From assembly GCA_047614245.1 (NCBI GenBank), contig JBLHIC010000003.1, forward strand, positions 15,980 through 79,979: a stretch of DNA of 64,000 nt. Direction: 5' to 3'. Shown piece after piece: positions 9,514 to 18,914 of the stretch. The notes beneath the pieces were generated by a model. The model was not told where the DNA came from. It made no database searches and was given only the letters and a program-made list of their open reading frames with translations. A program made the translations under genes and the position numbers. The stretch comes from Ulvibacter sp047614245. GTDB taxonomy: Bacteria > Bacteroidota > Bacteroidia > Flavobacteriales > Flavobacteriaceae. Position 1 is the stretch's first letter; the number at the start of each line of letters is the position of its first letter.

Positions 9514-9822
9514 ATAAATTATTTCTGAAATGAGTCAATTCTTTAATTTAAATATTATGAAATGTCATTTCTTTTATGAGCCGCGAAGGTAGGCTAATAT
9601 TCTTGGTATGTGAAAATTAAAGTAAAGAGAAAAAAAATCATTGAAATCTAATTGTAAAGCTAGTAAAATAGAATCCAATCCAAATGTCAAAATTTTTAAA
9701 CTTTAACTATCTTTAAACTCTTTCAGAAAAAAATACATGTTTCGATAATTCTAAATATTCGAAAATAGAGTATCTCAATATTAATTTAATTCAAAAGATT
9801 ACTAATTAAACACATAACTTAA
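9514..9822. promoter_or_regulatory. divergent intergenic region between rhlE-type helicase and M28 peptidase
   Basis: 309 bp of AT-rich DNA serving two divergent genes. On the minus strand TACCTTCG at 9584-9591 resembles the TAnnTTTG box and is followed by GCGGCTC, a pairing also seen before gltA (24583-24590). On the plus strand TATCTTTA near 9710 is the best -7 candidate. No -33 box sits at the ideal spacing for either, so these are weak calls. No gene is seen here. Confidence 0.4.
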
Positions 9823-11298
9823 ATGAAGTACTTCACTTTAATAATAGCATTGTTTTCTTTTTTATCAACTTTTTCTCAATCGGATAGAGAACTCGTACTG
9901 GAAACAGTAAAGAAAAATGTCATTGAAGGCCATATTTATTTTCTAGCAGATGACTTACTTAAAGGACGAGAAACAGGTTCTCCTGAAAATAAAATTGCCG
10001 CTTCGTATCTAGCCAATGCATTACGTGGCTATGGTGTAAAACCTATTCCATCTACCAAATCGTATTTTCAAGAAGTTCTTCTACAAAAAGTGAGTCCGCC
10101 TAGTCTTTTCGAATTAGCTATTAATGGTTCACCATCTGAGAATAAAGTGATCCTTGAAGCTTCTGCCATTGATTTCAAAGGTGATGCTGTTTATTTAGGA
10201 TATGGCTTGGAAGATGATTATAAGGGTAAAGATGTGGGTAATAAATTAGTAATTGTTCGTGGCGGAAGTTTAGAAGCAAAAGATGCTCGCGGTGCCTTTG
10301 GACTTAGAAAGACTAAAATGAAACTTGCAAAAGAAGCTGGAGCAAAAGGAATTGTTGAATTGATCGATGCCAAAAGTGATATGTGGGGATTCATAGATCA
10401 TAATTTTAATTCAGATCGTTTGGAGGTTGCTACAGAAGAAGAGCAAAGTACAAATAAAGGGTTTGTTTATATCTGGCTCCAGGATGAAAATGGTAGTCAG
10501 GCCACTTCTTTCGCAAATGACAAAAAAACTAACGTGACAGTAAAAATGGGAAGTAAAACTATTAGCCCTATTTCGTCACAGAATGTAATAGGTATCGTAG
10601 AAGGAACAGACCCTAAACTTAAAGATGAGTACATTATATATTCGGCACATTATGATCACGTAGGGATTGGCACCCCGAGTGAAAGTGGTGATACTATTTA
10701 CAATGGGGCTCGTGATAATGCTGTAGGCACAACAACGGTATTAAGTATGGCAGAGAATCTTGCAAAATATCCTACAAAACGATCGGCTCTTTTTATTCTA
10801 TTTACCGGAGAAGAGAAGGGCCTTTTAGGAAGTGGTTACTATGTAGACCATCCGGTTCTTCCACTAAATAAAATGGTTTATTGTTTTAATAGCGATAATG
10901 CAGGATACAATGACACATCGATAGCCACAATTGTTGGATTAGAGCGAACAACAGCAGCTGGAAACATAAAAGATGCCGCTACAGCTTTTGGGCTTACCGC
11001 TATCGATGATCCAGCTCCCGAGCAAGGGCTATTTGATCGAAGTGATAATGTCCACTTTGCAAAAAAAGGAATTCCTGCACCAACCTATTCCTTAGGGTTT
11101 ACTTCATTCGATGGTGATGTAACGAAATACTATCACAGGCCTGGCGATGAGGCTCAAACACTCGATTATGACTATTTGTATAAATTTTTTAGCTCCTATG
11201 TACTAGCAGGTAGACTTATTGCTAACGATGCTGTAACACCATTTTGGATAAAAAATGACAAATATGAAGAGGCTGGAAAAAAACTCTATGACAAGTGA
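9823..11298 (+). CDS. secreted M28 family zinc metallopeptidase
   Basis: A 491-residue exported aminopeptidase-like enzyme. The signal peptide is MKYFTLIIALFSFLSTFSQ. A protease-associated (PA-like) insert covers about residues 90-240. The M28 catalytic core follows with co-catalytic zinc ligands in SAHYDHVG (His, Asp), ARDNAVGT (Asp), FTGEEKGLLGSG (catalytic and ligand Glu), NSDNAGYND (Asp) and a late YYHRPGDE (His). All expected ligands appear to be present. It probably acts in the periplasm or outside the cell on peptides. It is a single gene; an imperfect inverted repeat follows at 11318-11376. Confidence 0.94.
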   Translation: MKYFTLIIALFSFLSTFSQSDRELVLETVKKNVIEGHIYFLADDLLKGRETGSPENKIAASYLANALRGYGVKPIPSTKSYFQEVLLQKVSPPSLFELAINGSPSENKVILEASAIDFKGDAVYLGYGLEDDYKGKDVGNKLVIVRGGSLEAKDARGAFGLRKTKMKLAKEAGAKGIVELIDAKSDMWGFIDHNFNSDRLEVATEEEQSTNKGFVYIWLQDENGSQATSFANDKKTNVTVKMGSKTISPISSQNVIGIVEGTDPKLKDEYIIYSAHYDHVGIGTPSESGDTIYNGARDNAVGTTTVLSMAENLAKYPTKRSALFILFTGEEKGLLGSGYYVDHPVLPLNKMVYCFNSDNAGYNDTSIATIVGLERTTAAGNIKDAATAFGLTAIDDPAPEQGLFDRSDNVHFAKKGIPAPTYSLGFTSFDGDVTKYYHRPGDEAQTLDYDYLYKFFSSYVLAGRLIANDAVTPFWIKNDKYEEAGKKLYDK

Positions 11299-11317
11299 TA
11301 TTATATAATCGTGTTTA

Positions 11318-11376
11318 TTTAGTGCTGTCCATAATCTCGATGTCTGTAATTTTTCAACCTTGTGGACAACACTAAA
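11318..11376. repeat. imperfect inverted repeat after the M28 gene
   Basis: TTTAGTGCTGTCCA at 11318-11331 pairs with TGGACAACACTAAA at 11363-11376, with one mismatch in 14 positions and a 31-bp spacer. It lies between the peptidase stop and a lipoprotein pseudogene. The spacer is long for a terminator and there is no clean U-tract, so it could equally be the end of a small decayed element. Confidence 0.6.
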
Positions 11377-11402
11377 TTAGGCACGACCTATTTTTACACC
11401 GA

Positions 11403-11711
11403 TCAGAATATCAACCAATACGCTATACGCGCATCTGTAATTGACCAAGCACCAACAACAGCAGTGTTTCCATTAACTGCAACTAACGCTCCATTTTCAT
11501 TGAAACTATAGCCACTAAAGTTACCGGTTTCCTCTTGGTCTGTCTCATAAAAGTTAGCAACCTGCCATTCGCCACTCTAAGCAAAATTTGCTACTTGTAC
11601 TGCAGTAATACTAACATTTGCTTGACTTACATCATCTGAACTATTAGTGCATCCAATGACGAATAAAATAATGATGATAATTGATAAAAAAAATCCAATT
11701 TGCCTTTTCAT
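11403..11711 (-). pseudogene. broken lipocalin-like lipoprotein gene
   Basis: From ATG at 11711 the minus strand reads a lipoprotein signal (MKRQIGFFLSIIIIILFVIG then Cys21), followed by 23 more residues and an in-frame TAG at 11577-11579. The same frame continues after the stop with SGEWQVANFYETDQEETGNF and NENGALVAVNGNTAVVGAWS until TGA at 11403. This continuation resembles the C-terminal domain of the next gene upstream (DGTWYVTQYLNNGADETLDY, then GTGVVYGVWVVTY). The copy then stops short of that domain's last 40 residues or so. So it is a nonsense mutation plus 3' truncation, unless a sequencing error explains the TAG. Confidence 0.75.
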
Positions 11712-11728
11712 AGCTTAAAACTTATTGG

Positions 11729-12769
11729 TCAATTTTTCATAAATATTAAAGTATCCTCAATACTACCGCTGCTATCTCTAGTTATAAATGTAATTGTATT
11801 TTCAGTTTGACTTAAGACTTTATAGGCATCATCATCGGCTCCATTTATAGGGCTGTCCATATCAAATTCAAAATTAAGCTGGTCATTTTGATAGGTCACT
11901 ACCCAAACTCCATAAACAACTCCAGTTCCGCCATAAGCGTAGACCGTAATGCTATCTCGAAAATTAAAATTATATCCGAGATAATCTAAAGTCTCATCCG
12001 CTCCATTATTTAAATACTGCGTAACATACCAGGTTCCATCTTTCATAATATTTCTCAAGGCATCTACTTCTGGATTAATAACGCTTGCAGTTATCTGACA
12101 GTCTGTTTGAGCAAAAGCAGCTGATAATTCCTGATTATTAGATATTGTAATGACTTCGTTATTCACCAAAATTGTCATGTCATAATCAATAGCAATGAAC
12201 GTATCTTCCGATAAATAAGTCAAATATTCGAACCATTCTACATTATTATTCATTGTAACCAATCCTGTCTGCTCGCTTAGAGAATTGTAAGTGAAGCACG
12301 AAATTGGATATAAAAACTCCACGCAGGAATATGTATCATCTATAAAGTTTGGACAATTAGCTTGTAATGACTCCATATCCGTTAGACTATTAATAAGATC
12401 TACCGAGTAATCTTCATATACAATCTCAATTGGAAAAACAATTTCAATCGTATCTGTGTCGTTCTGACTTTGGTCAAAAATTAATTGAATCGTTTGCAGA
12501 TCAAAAATCGATTGAATAACTAGAATTTGTGAATTCACATGAACTGTCACGGGCAATTGTATTGAGAAACAACTATTTCCATCAATTAAGTCGTCTATCA
12601 CCCCATTATTTTGAGAAGCACTTACAAGCATTTGTCCAAGAATTGAGTTTCCTGTGATGGTCTCATCATTTGTTTCATCAATTAGGACACTTTCCTCCTT
12701 TTGGCAAGAAGAAAAAAGAAACCCTACACAAAGTGCAAATAAACAAAAGATGCAAAGTTTCTTTATCAT
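11729..12769 (-). CDS. lipoprotein with two Cys-bounded repeats and a lipocalin-like C-terminal domain
   Basis: I chose the ATG at 12769, giving 346 residues beginning MIKKLCIFCLFALCVGFLFS, because this yields a clean lipoprotein signal (SSC lipobox); an upstream ATG at 12796 adds nine residues before it. After the signal come two similar blocks of about 75-80 residues, each opening with a Cys-containing strand followed by a proline (CFSIQLPVTV; CVEFLYPISC) and closing at a Cys (LQANC; FAQTDC). The last 110 residues form a lipocalin-like domain (GTWYVTQYLNNG and GVWVVTYQNDQLNFEFDMD). Function is unknown. It is transcribed divergently from an ECF sigma factor, with 111 bp between the starts. 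Confidence 0.85.
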   Translation of the reverse strand: MIKKLCIFCLFALCVGFLFSSCQKEESVLIDETNDETITGNSILGQMLVSASQNNGVIDDLIDGNSCFSIQLPVTVHVNSQILVIQSIFDLQTIQLIFDQSQNDTDTIEIVFPIEIVYEDYSVDLINSLTDMESLQANCPNFIDDTYSCVEFLYPISCFTYNSLSEQTGLVTMNNNVEWFEYLTYLSEDTFIAIDYDMTILVNNEVITISNNQELSAAFAQTDCQITASVINPEVDALRNIMKDGTWYVTQYLNNGADETLDYLGYNFNFRDSITVYAYGGTGVVYGVWVVTYQNDQLNFEFDMDSPINGADDDAYKVLSQTENTITFITRDSSGSIEDTLIFMKN

Positions 12770-12853
12770 AGCAATTAATTTTTGGGGCACTTTCATAATT
12801 AAAACAATTAAGCTTAAACATACCCTACCTAAACTAATGAAAAATATAATCTA

Positions 12854-12861
12854 TATATTTG
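12854..12861 (+). promoter_or_regulatory. candidate -7 box upstream of the ECF sigma gene
   Basis: TATATTTG matches TAnnTTTG exactly and lies 19 bp before the sigma-factor ATG. No TTTG or TTG sits at the usual 19-21 bp upstream distance, so this is only a candidate. Confidence 0.4.
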
Positions 12862-12880
12862 ATTCGCATATAATTTTTTT

Positions 12881-13390
12881 ATGGAGCAAAGCGATGATAT
12901 TTGTAAGGAGGCAGTATTTCAGAGGGTATATAACAATTTAAACAAAGAGGTTTGGCGATTTATTTATTATAAATGTGGAGACTCGGCTCAAGCGGATGAC
13001 TTAGTTCAAGATGCGTTTATAAAATTATGGAATAATTGCGCAAAAACCCCAATTGGTAAGGCCAAGTCATTTTTATATACTATTACTAGGAATGCATTTT
13101 TAAATCAGATAGCTCATAAAAAAGTAGTTCTCAATCACGCAAAATTACAGCCCTCGAAGATAAACAATGAATCACCCGATCATGTTTTGCAGCAGAAAGA
13201 ATTCTACGAAAAAATTCAATCTGCAATTGCCAATTTAACTGAAGGACAGCGGACTGCATTTTTACTAAATCGGATTGAAGGAAAAAAGTACTCTGAAATT
13301 GCTGAGTTATTGAATCTATCGGTTAAAGCAGTAGAAAAAAGAATGAGTCTGGCCCTGAAGACACTAAGAAAAGAAATAGGTAATATTTAA
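12881..13390 (+). CDS. RNA polymerase ECF sigma factor (sigma-70 family)
   Basis: A 169-residue extracytoplasmic-function sigma factor. Region 2 contains the helix DDLVQDAFIKLWNN; region 4 has the helix-turn-helix RIEGKKYSEIAELLNLSVKAVEKRMS. Length is normal. It heads a sigma - FecR - TonB-receptor set, the classic cell-surface signalling arrangement: the receptor senses a ligand, the FecR-type anti-sigma relays it through the inner membrane, and the sigma factor is released to transcribe the unit. The FecR gene starts 54 bp downstream. Confidence 0.95.
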   Translation: MEQSDDICKEAVFQRVYNNLNKEVWRFIYYKCGDSAQADDLVQDAFIKLWNNCAKTPIGKAKSFLYTITRNAFLNQIAHKKVVLNHAKLQPSKINNESPDHVLQQKEFYEKIQSAIANLTEGQRTAFLLNRIEGKKYSEIAELLNLSVKAVEKRMSLALKTLRKEIGNI

Positions 13391-13444
13391 AATACTAAGT
13401 AGGGTATTTGCATTCTCGATTGTTTTAGCTAGGAAGAATAAATT

Positions 13445-14356
13445 ATGGATAAAGAATACATTTTGCATAAATGGATGAACGATGAAGCCTCGATAGATGA
13501 AATCGAACAGCTTAAATCGTCCCCAGACTATGTAACATATATGGAAATTGCCGAAGCTTCAGCAAAATTTGAAGCGCCAATTAATGATGTCGAGGCCAAT
13601 TTTGATATTATAACTTCAAAAATTAAGACCAAAATAAAAGTCCGAAAGCTTAATCCTCTTGTTACCGTTCTTAAGGTAGCCGCTGCTTTAGCGATTATTT
13701 TTGCCAGTTATATTTATTTTGATAATTCTAATACTACTATCAGAACACAAATCGCTGAAAAACAAAACTTCTTACTTCCGGATAATTCAGAGGTAGTCCT
13801 TAATTCAAATTCCTCTATTGAATACAATAAGAAAAAATGGAGTAAACAAAGAGAATTGACATTGGATGGAGAAGCATATTTTAAAGTTACAAAGGGTGCT
13901 ACTTTTAATGTAAATACCTCCACTGGAGCAGTAACCGTATTAGGGACACAGTTCAATGTATTTGCCAGAGATGAGGCTTTTTATATTAATTGTTATGAAG
14001 GCTTGGTGAGCGTAACCTTAAATGACACCATAATTAAACTACCTGCTGGAGACAAGTTAATGATAGAAAATGGAGCCATACTAACGCATAGCAACAATAC
14101 TTCAACTACAATTCCAAGTTGGACAACTAACGAAAGTAGCTTCAACAACACCAAAATAGCCAATGTATTAGAAGAATTAAAAAGACAATATCCTATTAAA
14201 TTAACCGCAAAATTTAATGGTACAGATCAACGTTTTACAGGAAGTTTCACTCACAGCGACCTCAACCTCGCATTGAAATCAATTTGTAACCCGCTGCATC
14301 TAGCGTATACTATTGAAGAAGAAAGTGTAACCATTTATGCAAAAGAAGGCCAATAA
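13445..14356 (+). CDS. FecR family anti-sigma factor with DUF4974
   Basis: A 303-residue single-pass inner-membrane protein. The cytoplasmic N-terminus (MDKEYILHKWMNDEASIDEI) should hold the sigma factor; a membrane helix spans about residues 73-92 (LKVAAALAIIFASYIYF). The periplasmic FecR domain follows (LPDNSEVVLNSNSSIEY, LDGEAYFKVTKGATF, TVLGTQFNVFAR). The C-terminal DUF4974 domain (FNNTKIANVLEELKRQYPIK) ends the protein. Its last 20 bp overlap the start of the TonB receptor, which implies translational coupling. Confidence 0.96.
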   Translation: MDKEYILHKWMNDEASIDEIEQLKSSPDYVTYMEIAEASAKFEAPINDVEANFDIITSKIKTKIKVRKLNPLVTVLKVAAALAIIFASYIYFDNSNTTIRTQIAEKQNFLLPDNSEVVLNSNSSIEYNKKKWSKQRELTLDGEAYFKVTKGATFNVNTSTGAVTVLGTQFNVFARDEAFYINCYEGLVSVTLNDTIIKLPAGDKLMIENGAILTHSNNTSTTIPSWTTNESSFNNTKIANVLEELKRQYPIKLTAKFNGTDQRFTGSFTHSDLNLALKSICNPLHLAYTIEEESVTIYAKEGQ

Positions 14357-16886
14357 ATGTAATTGTATCTTCCTTATTTTATATCTCCTTTTTAGTTGTA
14401 ACGGCGTCTTCGCTCAAACAATTAAGAAAACTGCTCTAAGTGAAATTTTCAACATTCTCGAGACAAAATTCGACATACGCATATCCTATGCCACCAATGA
14501 ATTCGATGATATATATATAAATCCGCCACCAGTTAATAGCTCTTTAGATAAAAGTTTAACTTATTTAGAACAAGAGACTCCCTATATTTTTACAAAAATA
14601 GACGAACGTTATATTACGGTTGTTTTAAGAGTTAAAGAAGAATTGCGTTGCGGAAGGATTATAGACGCAGGAACGAATATGCCGCTAGCAGGGGCGGAAA
14701 TTACTGGTGTTGGTACTACTACAACTAATTCTGAAGGTGTCTTTTATATATCAAATCACAACGATTCCGAAACAATCACTATTGCCTATATCGGTTTCAA
14801 AACTGTCAAAATACCATTTGATAGAATTGGGGAAGACTGCCCCAATATACTCATGAAACCCGCTATTTCCTATTTAGATCAAGTAACACTCCAAAAATAT
14901 TTTACAAGGGGAATTAGGAAGCAAGTGGATGGCTCGTTCGTTATTAACACCAACAATTTTGGCTTACTCCCTGGCCAAGTAAATGGTGATATATTACAAA
15001 TCACCCAAGCCTTACCAGGAGTGGAAAGTGTAGACGAGACTATTTCAAATATCAACATTAGGGGAGGAACTCACGATGAGAATAATATTTTATGGGATGA
15101 TATAAAAATGTATCAAAGCGGGCACTTCTTTGGCTTAATATCTGCGTTCAACCCAGATTTAACAAAGAAAGTTCGGGTTTATAAAAATGGCACAAATCCA
15201 CGTTTTGGCGAAGGAGTTTCGGGAGTAATTGACATGCACTCTGAAAATAAGATTGCCGATTCATTTACAGGAGGTGCTGGTTTTGATCTAATTAACACGC
15301 ATGCTTTTGCTGAAATCCCAGTCTCTAAATCTTTTGGAATACAGGTATCTGGTAGACGTTCAATAAATGATTTCTTAATGTCTCCAGTATTTGGCATTTA
15401 TGAAGATAGAATCTTTCAAGATACAGAAATCACAACCGCAGAGAATAACGCCACTAGCACAGAAATAACATCAGAAAATGATTTTAAATTCTATGATTTT
15501 AGTGTGAAAATTTTACTGGATCTTTCTGAAAAATCTAGTTTCCGTGCAAATTTCTTAACCATTAAAAACGATTTAGAGTTTACTGAAACACTCTTGTCTT
15601 CATCAAATTCAGAAACGAGTAACTTAAAACAAAGTAGTACAGTTGGAGGACTTTCTTGGCAACAACTCTGGACACCAAAGATTAAAACCAACCTCTTAGG
15701 ATACGGGTCTTATTATCAGTTAAATTCAGTAAGCGAAGAGATTTTCACAACTCAGAAGTTAACTCAGGAAAACGAAGTGCTGGAAGTTGGATTGAAACTA
15801 GACGGTTTTATAACTCTTTCAGATAAAACACAACTTCAAGCTGGATATCACTTTTCTGAAACGGGAATTGCAAATACTCAGGACGTCAACCTCCCCAGAT
15901 TTAGGAGCTTTCAAAAGGATGTTCTAAGAACCCATATTGTATTTGCAAATATTGGATTCACAACGTTTGCAAATAAAACAAAGCTAAATATTGGTTTTCG
16001 AGCAAATTATTTTACCAAATTAAATAGAGTTCTATTCGAGCCTAGATTTACCTTACATCATAAACTCGGAAGCGGATTTTCTACTGAAATCTTAGGAGAG
16101 TTTAAAAGTCAGAGTACAACACAACGGATCGACTTTGATAGTGATTTTCTGGGCGTAGAAAAAAGGCGTTGGGTATTGGCTGATAACGATGGAGTCCCCT
16201 TAATACAAAGCAAACAAATTTCAGCTGGACTCGTATACAACAAGTTAAATTGGTTTGTAAACTTAGAAGGTTTCTACAAGCAAGTGAAAGGGGTAACGTC
16301 TAGAAATCAAGGTTTTCAGAATCAATTCCAATTCGCTCAAGAACAAGGCAATTATTCGTCTCACGGATTAGAATTTGTTCTTAATAAAAAAACCAAGTCA
16401 TTCAGCACCTGGCTAAGTTATCTGTTGATGAAAAACGACTATAATTTTGAAACTTTAAATCCGTCTGAATTTCCGAGCAATTTCGATGTCAGACATACCG
16501 CGACTATTGCGAGTACTTATACCCATAAAAAACTTAAGGTAGCGCTGGGTATTAATTGGCACAGTGGGAAACCATTCACGAAACCATTGGCCAGTGAGGA
16601 AGTTATCTTTGATAATGGCACTCAAATAATTCAATATGACACTCCAAATAATGAGCGACTCCCTAATTATTTTAGAACAAATCTTTCAGCAGAATATTTA
16701 TGGGATTTTTCAGAAAAAATAAAAGGTAAATTCAATGTGGCCATCTTAAACATATTAAACACAAAGAACAAGCTTAATCGTCGCTATTCAATAGATACAG
16801 ATGAAAATAACCAATTTCGTATAAACCAAATTGATGAAATTTCTTTAGGTATTACTCCCAATTTTTCATTTCAATTGCTTTTCTAA
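14337..16886 (+). CDS. TonB-dependent receptor with STN signalling domain
   Basis: An 849-residue outer-membrane receptor. It begins with a signal peptide (MQKKANKCN, then CIFLILYLLFSCNGVFAQ). A secretin/TonB short N-terminal (STN) domain follows (LSEIFNILETKFDIRISYA), then a carboxypeptidase-regulatory-like beta-sandwich (CGRIIDAGTNMPLAGAEITG), a plug (LPGVESVDETISNINIRGG, then FGEGVSGVIDM) and a 22-stranded barrel ending in aromatic F (SFQLLF). The STN domain and the adjacent FecR and sigma genes mark it as a transducer as well as a transporter. No SusD gene follows, so a glycan ligand is less likely than a metal complex or other small molecule; the ligand is unknown. The ATG at 14337 lies inside the FecR gene. 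Confidence 0.93.
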   Translation: MQKKANKCNCIFLILYLLFSCNGVFAQTIKKTALSEIFNILETKFDIRISYATNEFDDIYINPPPVNSSLDKSLTYLEQETPYIFTKIDERYITVVLRVKEELRCGRIIDAGTNMPLAGAEITGVGTTTTNSEGVFYISNHNDSETITIAYIGFKTVKIPFDRIGEDCPNILMKPAISYLDQVTLQKYFTRGIRKQVDGSFVINTNNFGLLPGQVNGDILQITQALPGVESVDETISNINIRGGTHDENNILWDDIKMYQSGHFFGLISAFNPDLTKKVRVYKNGTNPRFGEGVSGVIDMHSENKIADSFTGGAGFDLINTHAFAEIPVSKSFGIQVSGRRSINDFLMSPVFGIYEDRIFQDTEITTAENNATSTEITSENDFKFYDFSVKILLDLSEKSSFRANFLTIKNDLEFTETLLSSSNSETSNLKQSSTVGGLSWQQLWTPKIKTNLLGYGSYYQLNSVSEEIFTTQKLTQENEVLEVGLKLDGFITLSDKTQLQAGYHFSETGIANTQDVNLPRFRSFQKDVLRTHIVFANIGFTTFANKTKLNIGFRANYFTKLNRVLFEPRFTLHHKLGSGFSTEILGEFKSQSTTQRIDFDSDFLGVEKRRWVLADNDGVPLIQSKQISAGLVYNKLNWFVNLEGFYKQVKGVTSRNQGFQNQFQFAQEQGNYSSHGLEFVLNKKTKSFSTWLSYLLMKNDYNFETLNPSEFPSNFDVRHTATIASTYTHKKLKVALGINWHSGKPFTKPLASEEVIFDNGTQIIQYDTPNNERLPNYFRTNLSAEYLWDFSEKIKGKFNVAILNILNTKNKLNRRYSIDTDENNQFRINQIDEISLGITPNFSFQLLF

Positions 16887-16931
16887 AGTAGCATTCAAAT
16901 TGGTAATACGACCTTACATCATAAATTAGTA

Positions 16932-18713
16932 TTACATACGCTCCGGAACATTTATTCCTAATAGAGAAAATGCAGATTTAATAACTTCCGAAACTGCTCT
17001 GGCAAGTTTCACTCTAAAGCCTTTTTCTAAATCGGTATCGGCAGCTAATATGGATACGTTTTGATAAAAGGAATTAAACTCCTTCACTAATTCATAAGTG
17101 TAATTGGCGACTAGCGCCGGACTGTAATTATCGGCTGCTTGCTGAATTACTTCTGGATATAATTGCAACATTTTAATAACCGCCTTCTCTTTAACATGCA
17201 ATTGATAGTCCAATACAGAAAGCTTATCAGCAGGCCCAGCTTTTCTTAGAATTGACTGAATACGGGCATAGGTGTATTGAATAAATGGACCAGTGTTTCC
17301 TTGAAAATCAACACTCTCTTCTGGGTTGAAAAGAATTCGCTTTTTAGGATCAACTTTTAAGATATAATATTTTAGGGCACCTAATCCAATGGCATGATAC
17401 AAGTCTTCTTTTTCTTCAATCGAAAAGTCATCAATTTTACCCAATTCCTCGCTAATCGTTTTAGCAGTTTGTGTCATTTCAAAAATTAAATCATCTGCAT
17501 CCACGACCGTTCCTTCGCGGCTTTTCATTTTCCCTGATGGCAGATCTACCATCCCGTAACTTAAATGATATAAATGCTTCGCCCAATCGAAACCTAATTT
17601 TTTTAGAATTAAAAACAACACTTGAAAATGATACTCCTGCTCATTTCCAACAGTATAAATCATTCCTTTTACATCTGGAAAATCCTTAACACGCTGAATA
17701 GCCGTTCCAATGTCCTGGGTCATATATACGGCAGTACCGTCACTTCTCAAAACAATCTTCTCATCCAACCCCTCATTTGTCAAATCACACCAAACAGAAC
17801 CATCGTCTTTTCTAAAAAATACACCAGATGAAAGCCCTTCCTCTACAAATTCTTTCCCCAAGAGATAGGTGCTGCTTTCATAATAGAGTTTATCGAAGTC
17901 TACACCAATATCTTTATAAGTTTGATCAAAGCCTTTATATACCCAATCATTCATTTCTCTCCAAAGCGCTACGGTATCATCGTTTCCAGCTTCCCACTTT
18001 AGTAACATATCCTTGGCTGACAATAAGATTGGGGCATTAGCTTTAGCGTCCTCTTCGGTTTTACCTTCGGCAACCAGTGTGGCTACTTCCTTTTTATATT
18101 CTTTGTCAAATTTTACGTAGTAATTCCCAACTAACTTATCGCCCTTTAATCCAGTAGACTTGGGAGTTTCATTATTCCCGAAGCGTTTCCAAGCCAGCAT
18201 ACTCTTACAAATATGGATGCCTCTATCGTTAACAATTTGAGTTTTATATACCGTTTTTCCCGAAGCTTTTAAAATTTCAGAAACACTATATCCAAGTAAT
18301 ACATTTCGAACATGGCCTAAATGCAAGGGTTTGTTTGTATTTGGTGAAGAATACTCCACCATCATAGCTTCTCCGCTTGGTTTCCTCTTTCCGAAGTCTG
18401 AAAAACTTGAAATACTATTAAAAAATTTCAAATAATATGAGTCACTAAGAACAAGATTTAAGAACCCTTTTACCACATTAAATTTTGAAACTTCAGCTAC
18501 ATTATCAACTAAATAACCTCCAATAGCTTCTCCTATTATCGCCGGATTTCCTTTTACAACCCTTAGTATTGGAAATACCACAACCGTAATATCACCCTCA
18601 AACTCCTTGCGGGTCGCTTGAAATTCGATTGTTTCAAGAGCTACATCATAAATTTGAGCAATCGCATTTTTAATTTGATTGCTAAGTGTTTCCTGTAAGT
18701 TTGGTGTCGACAT
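16932..18713 (-). CDS. argS: arginyl-tRNA synthetase
   Basis: A 593-residue class I aminoacyl-tRNA synthetase that charges tRNA-Arg. The HIGH-type signature is SSPNTNKPLHLGHVRNVLLG and the KMSKS-like loop is SGKMKSREGTVV. It has an N-terminal tRNA-binding domain (residues about 1-100) and a C-terminal all-helical anticodon domain ending NVPERM. Length and ending are typical. A -7 box TATATTTG lies about 65 bp upstream on the minus strand. Confidence 0.98.
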   Translation of the reverse strand: MSTPNLQETLSNQIKNAIAQIYDVALETIEFQATRKEFEGDITVVVFPILRVVKGNPAIIGEAIGGYLVDNVAEVSKFNVVKGFLNLVLSDSYYLKFFNSISSFSDFGKRKPSGEAMMVEYSSPNTNKPLHLGHVRNVLLGYSVSEILKASGKTVYKTQIVNDRGIHICKSMLAWKRFGNNETPKSTGLKGDKLVGNYYVKFDKEYKKEVATLVAEGKTEEDAKANAPILLSAKDMLLKWEAGNDDTVALWREMNDWVYKGFDQTYKDIGVDFDKLYYESSTYLLGKEFVEEGLSSGVFFRKDDGSVWCDLTNEGLDEKIVLRSDGTAVYMTQDIGTAIQRVKDFPDVKGMIYTVGNEQEYHFQVLFLILKKLGFDWAKHLYHLSYGMVDLPSGKMKSREGTVVDADDLIFEMTQTAKTISEELGKIDDFSIEEKEDLYHAIGLGALKYYILKVDPKKRILFNPEESVDFQGNTGPFIQYTYARIQSILRKAGPADKLSVLDYQLHVKEKAVIKMLQLYPEVIQQAADNYSPALVANYTYELVKEFNSFYQNVSILAADTDLEKGFRVKLARAVSEVIKSAFSLLGINVPERM

Positions 18714-18776
18714 TATCTAAGTACTACAAACAATTAATAAAAAGAACACCTTAGCCAAGGCTTGGGTGTTAGAAGG

Positions 18777-18784
18777 CAAATATA
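18777..18784 (-). promoter_or_regulatory. candidate -7 box for argS
   Basis: The minus strand reads TATATTTG, an exact TAnnTTTG match, 64 bp before the argS ATG. No TTTG is found at ideal spacing, so the -33 element is missing or degenerate. The surrounding gap (18714-18914) contains no gene that I can support. Confidence 0.4.
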
Positions 18785-18914
18785 CAAGAATTTTAAGCTA
18801 TAGAATCACTGATGGAATGGATAATCAATACTGTTATAAGCGTATAAGTTACATCCAGCCATCTCACTTTTGCAAATCTCTAACAAGCATTTCAACAGAA
18901 CATATAGTAGTTGT

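Noticed and set aside
12654..12941. 95-codon plus-strand frame spanning the lipoprotein start and the sigma-gene promoter
   Set aside because: Overlaps both the lipoprotein signal peptide and the sigma-factor start out of frame; looks like chance.
14337..14356. 20-bp overlap of the FecR and TonB-receptor genes as a possible frameshift or fusion
   Set aside because: Both proteins are complete at their ends and the receptor has a good signal peptide from the overlapping ATG, so this is ordinary coupling.
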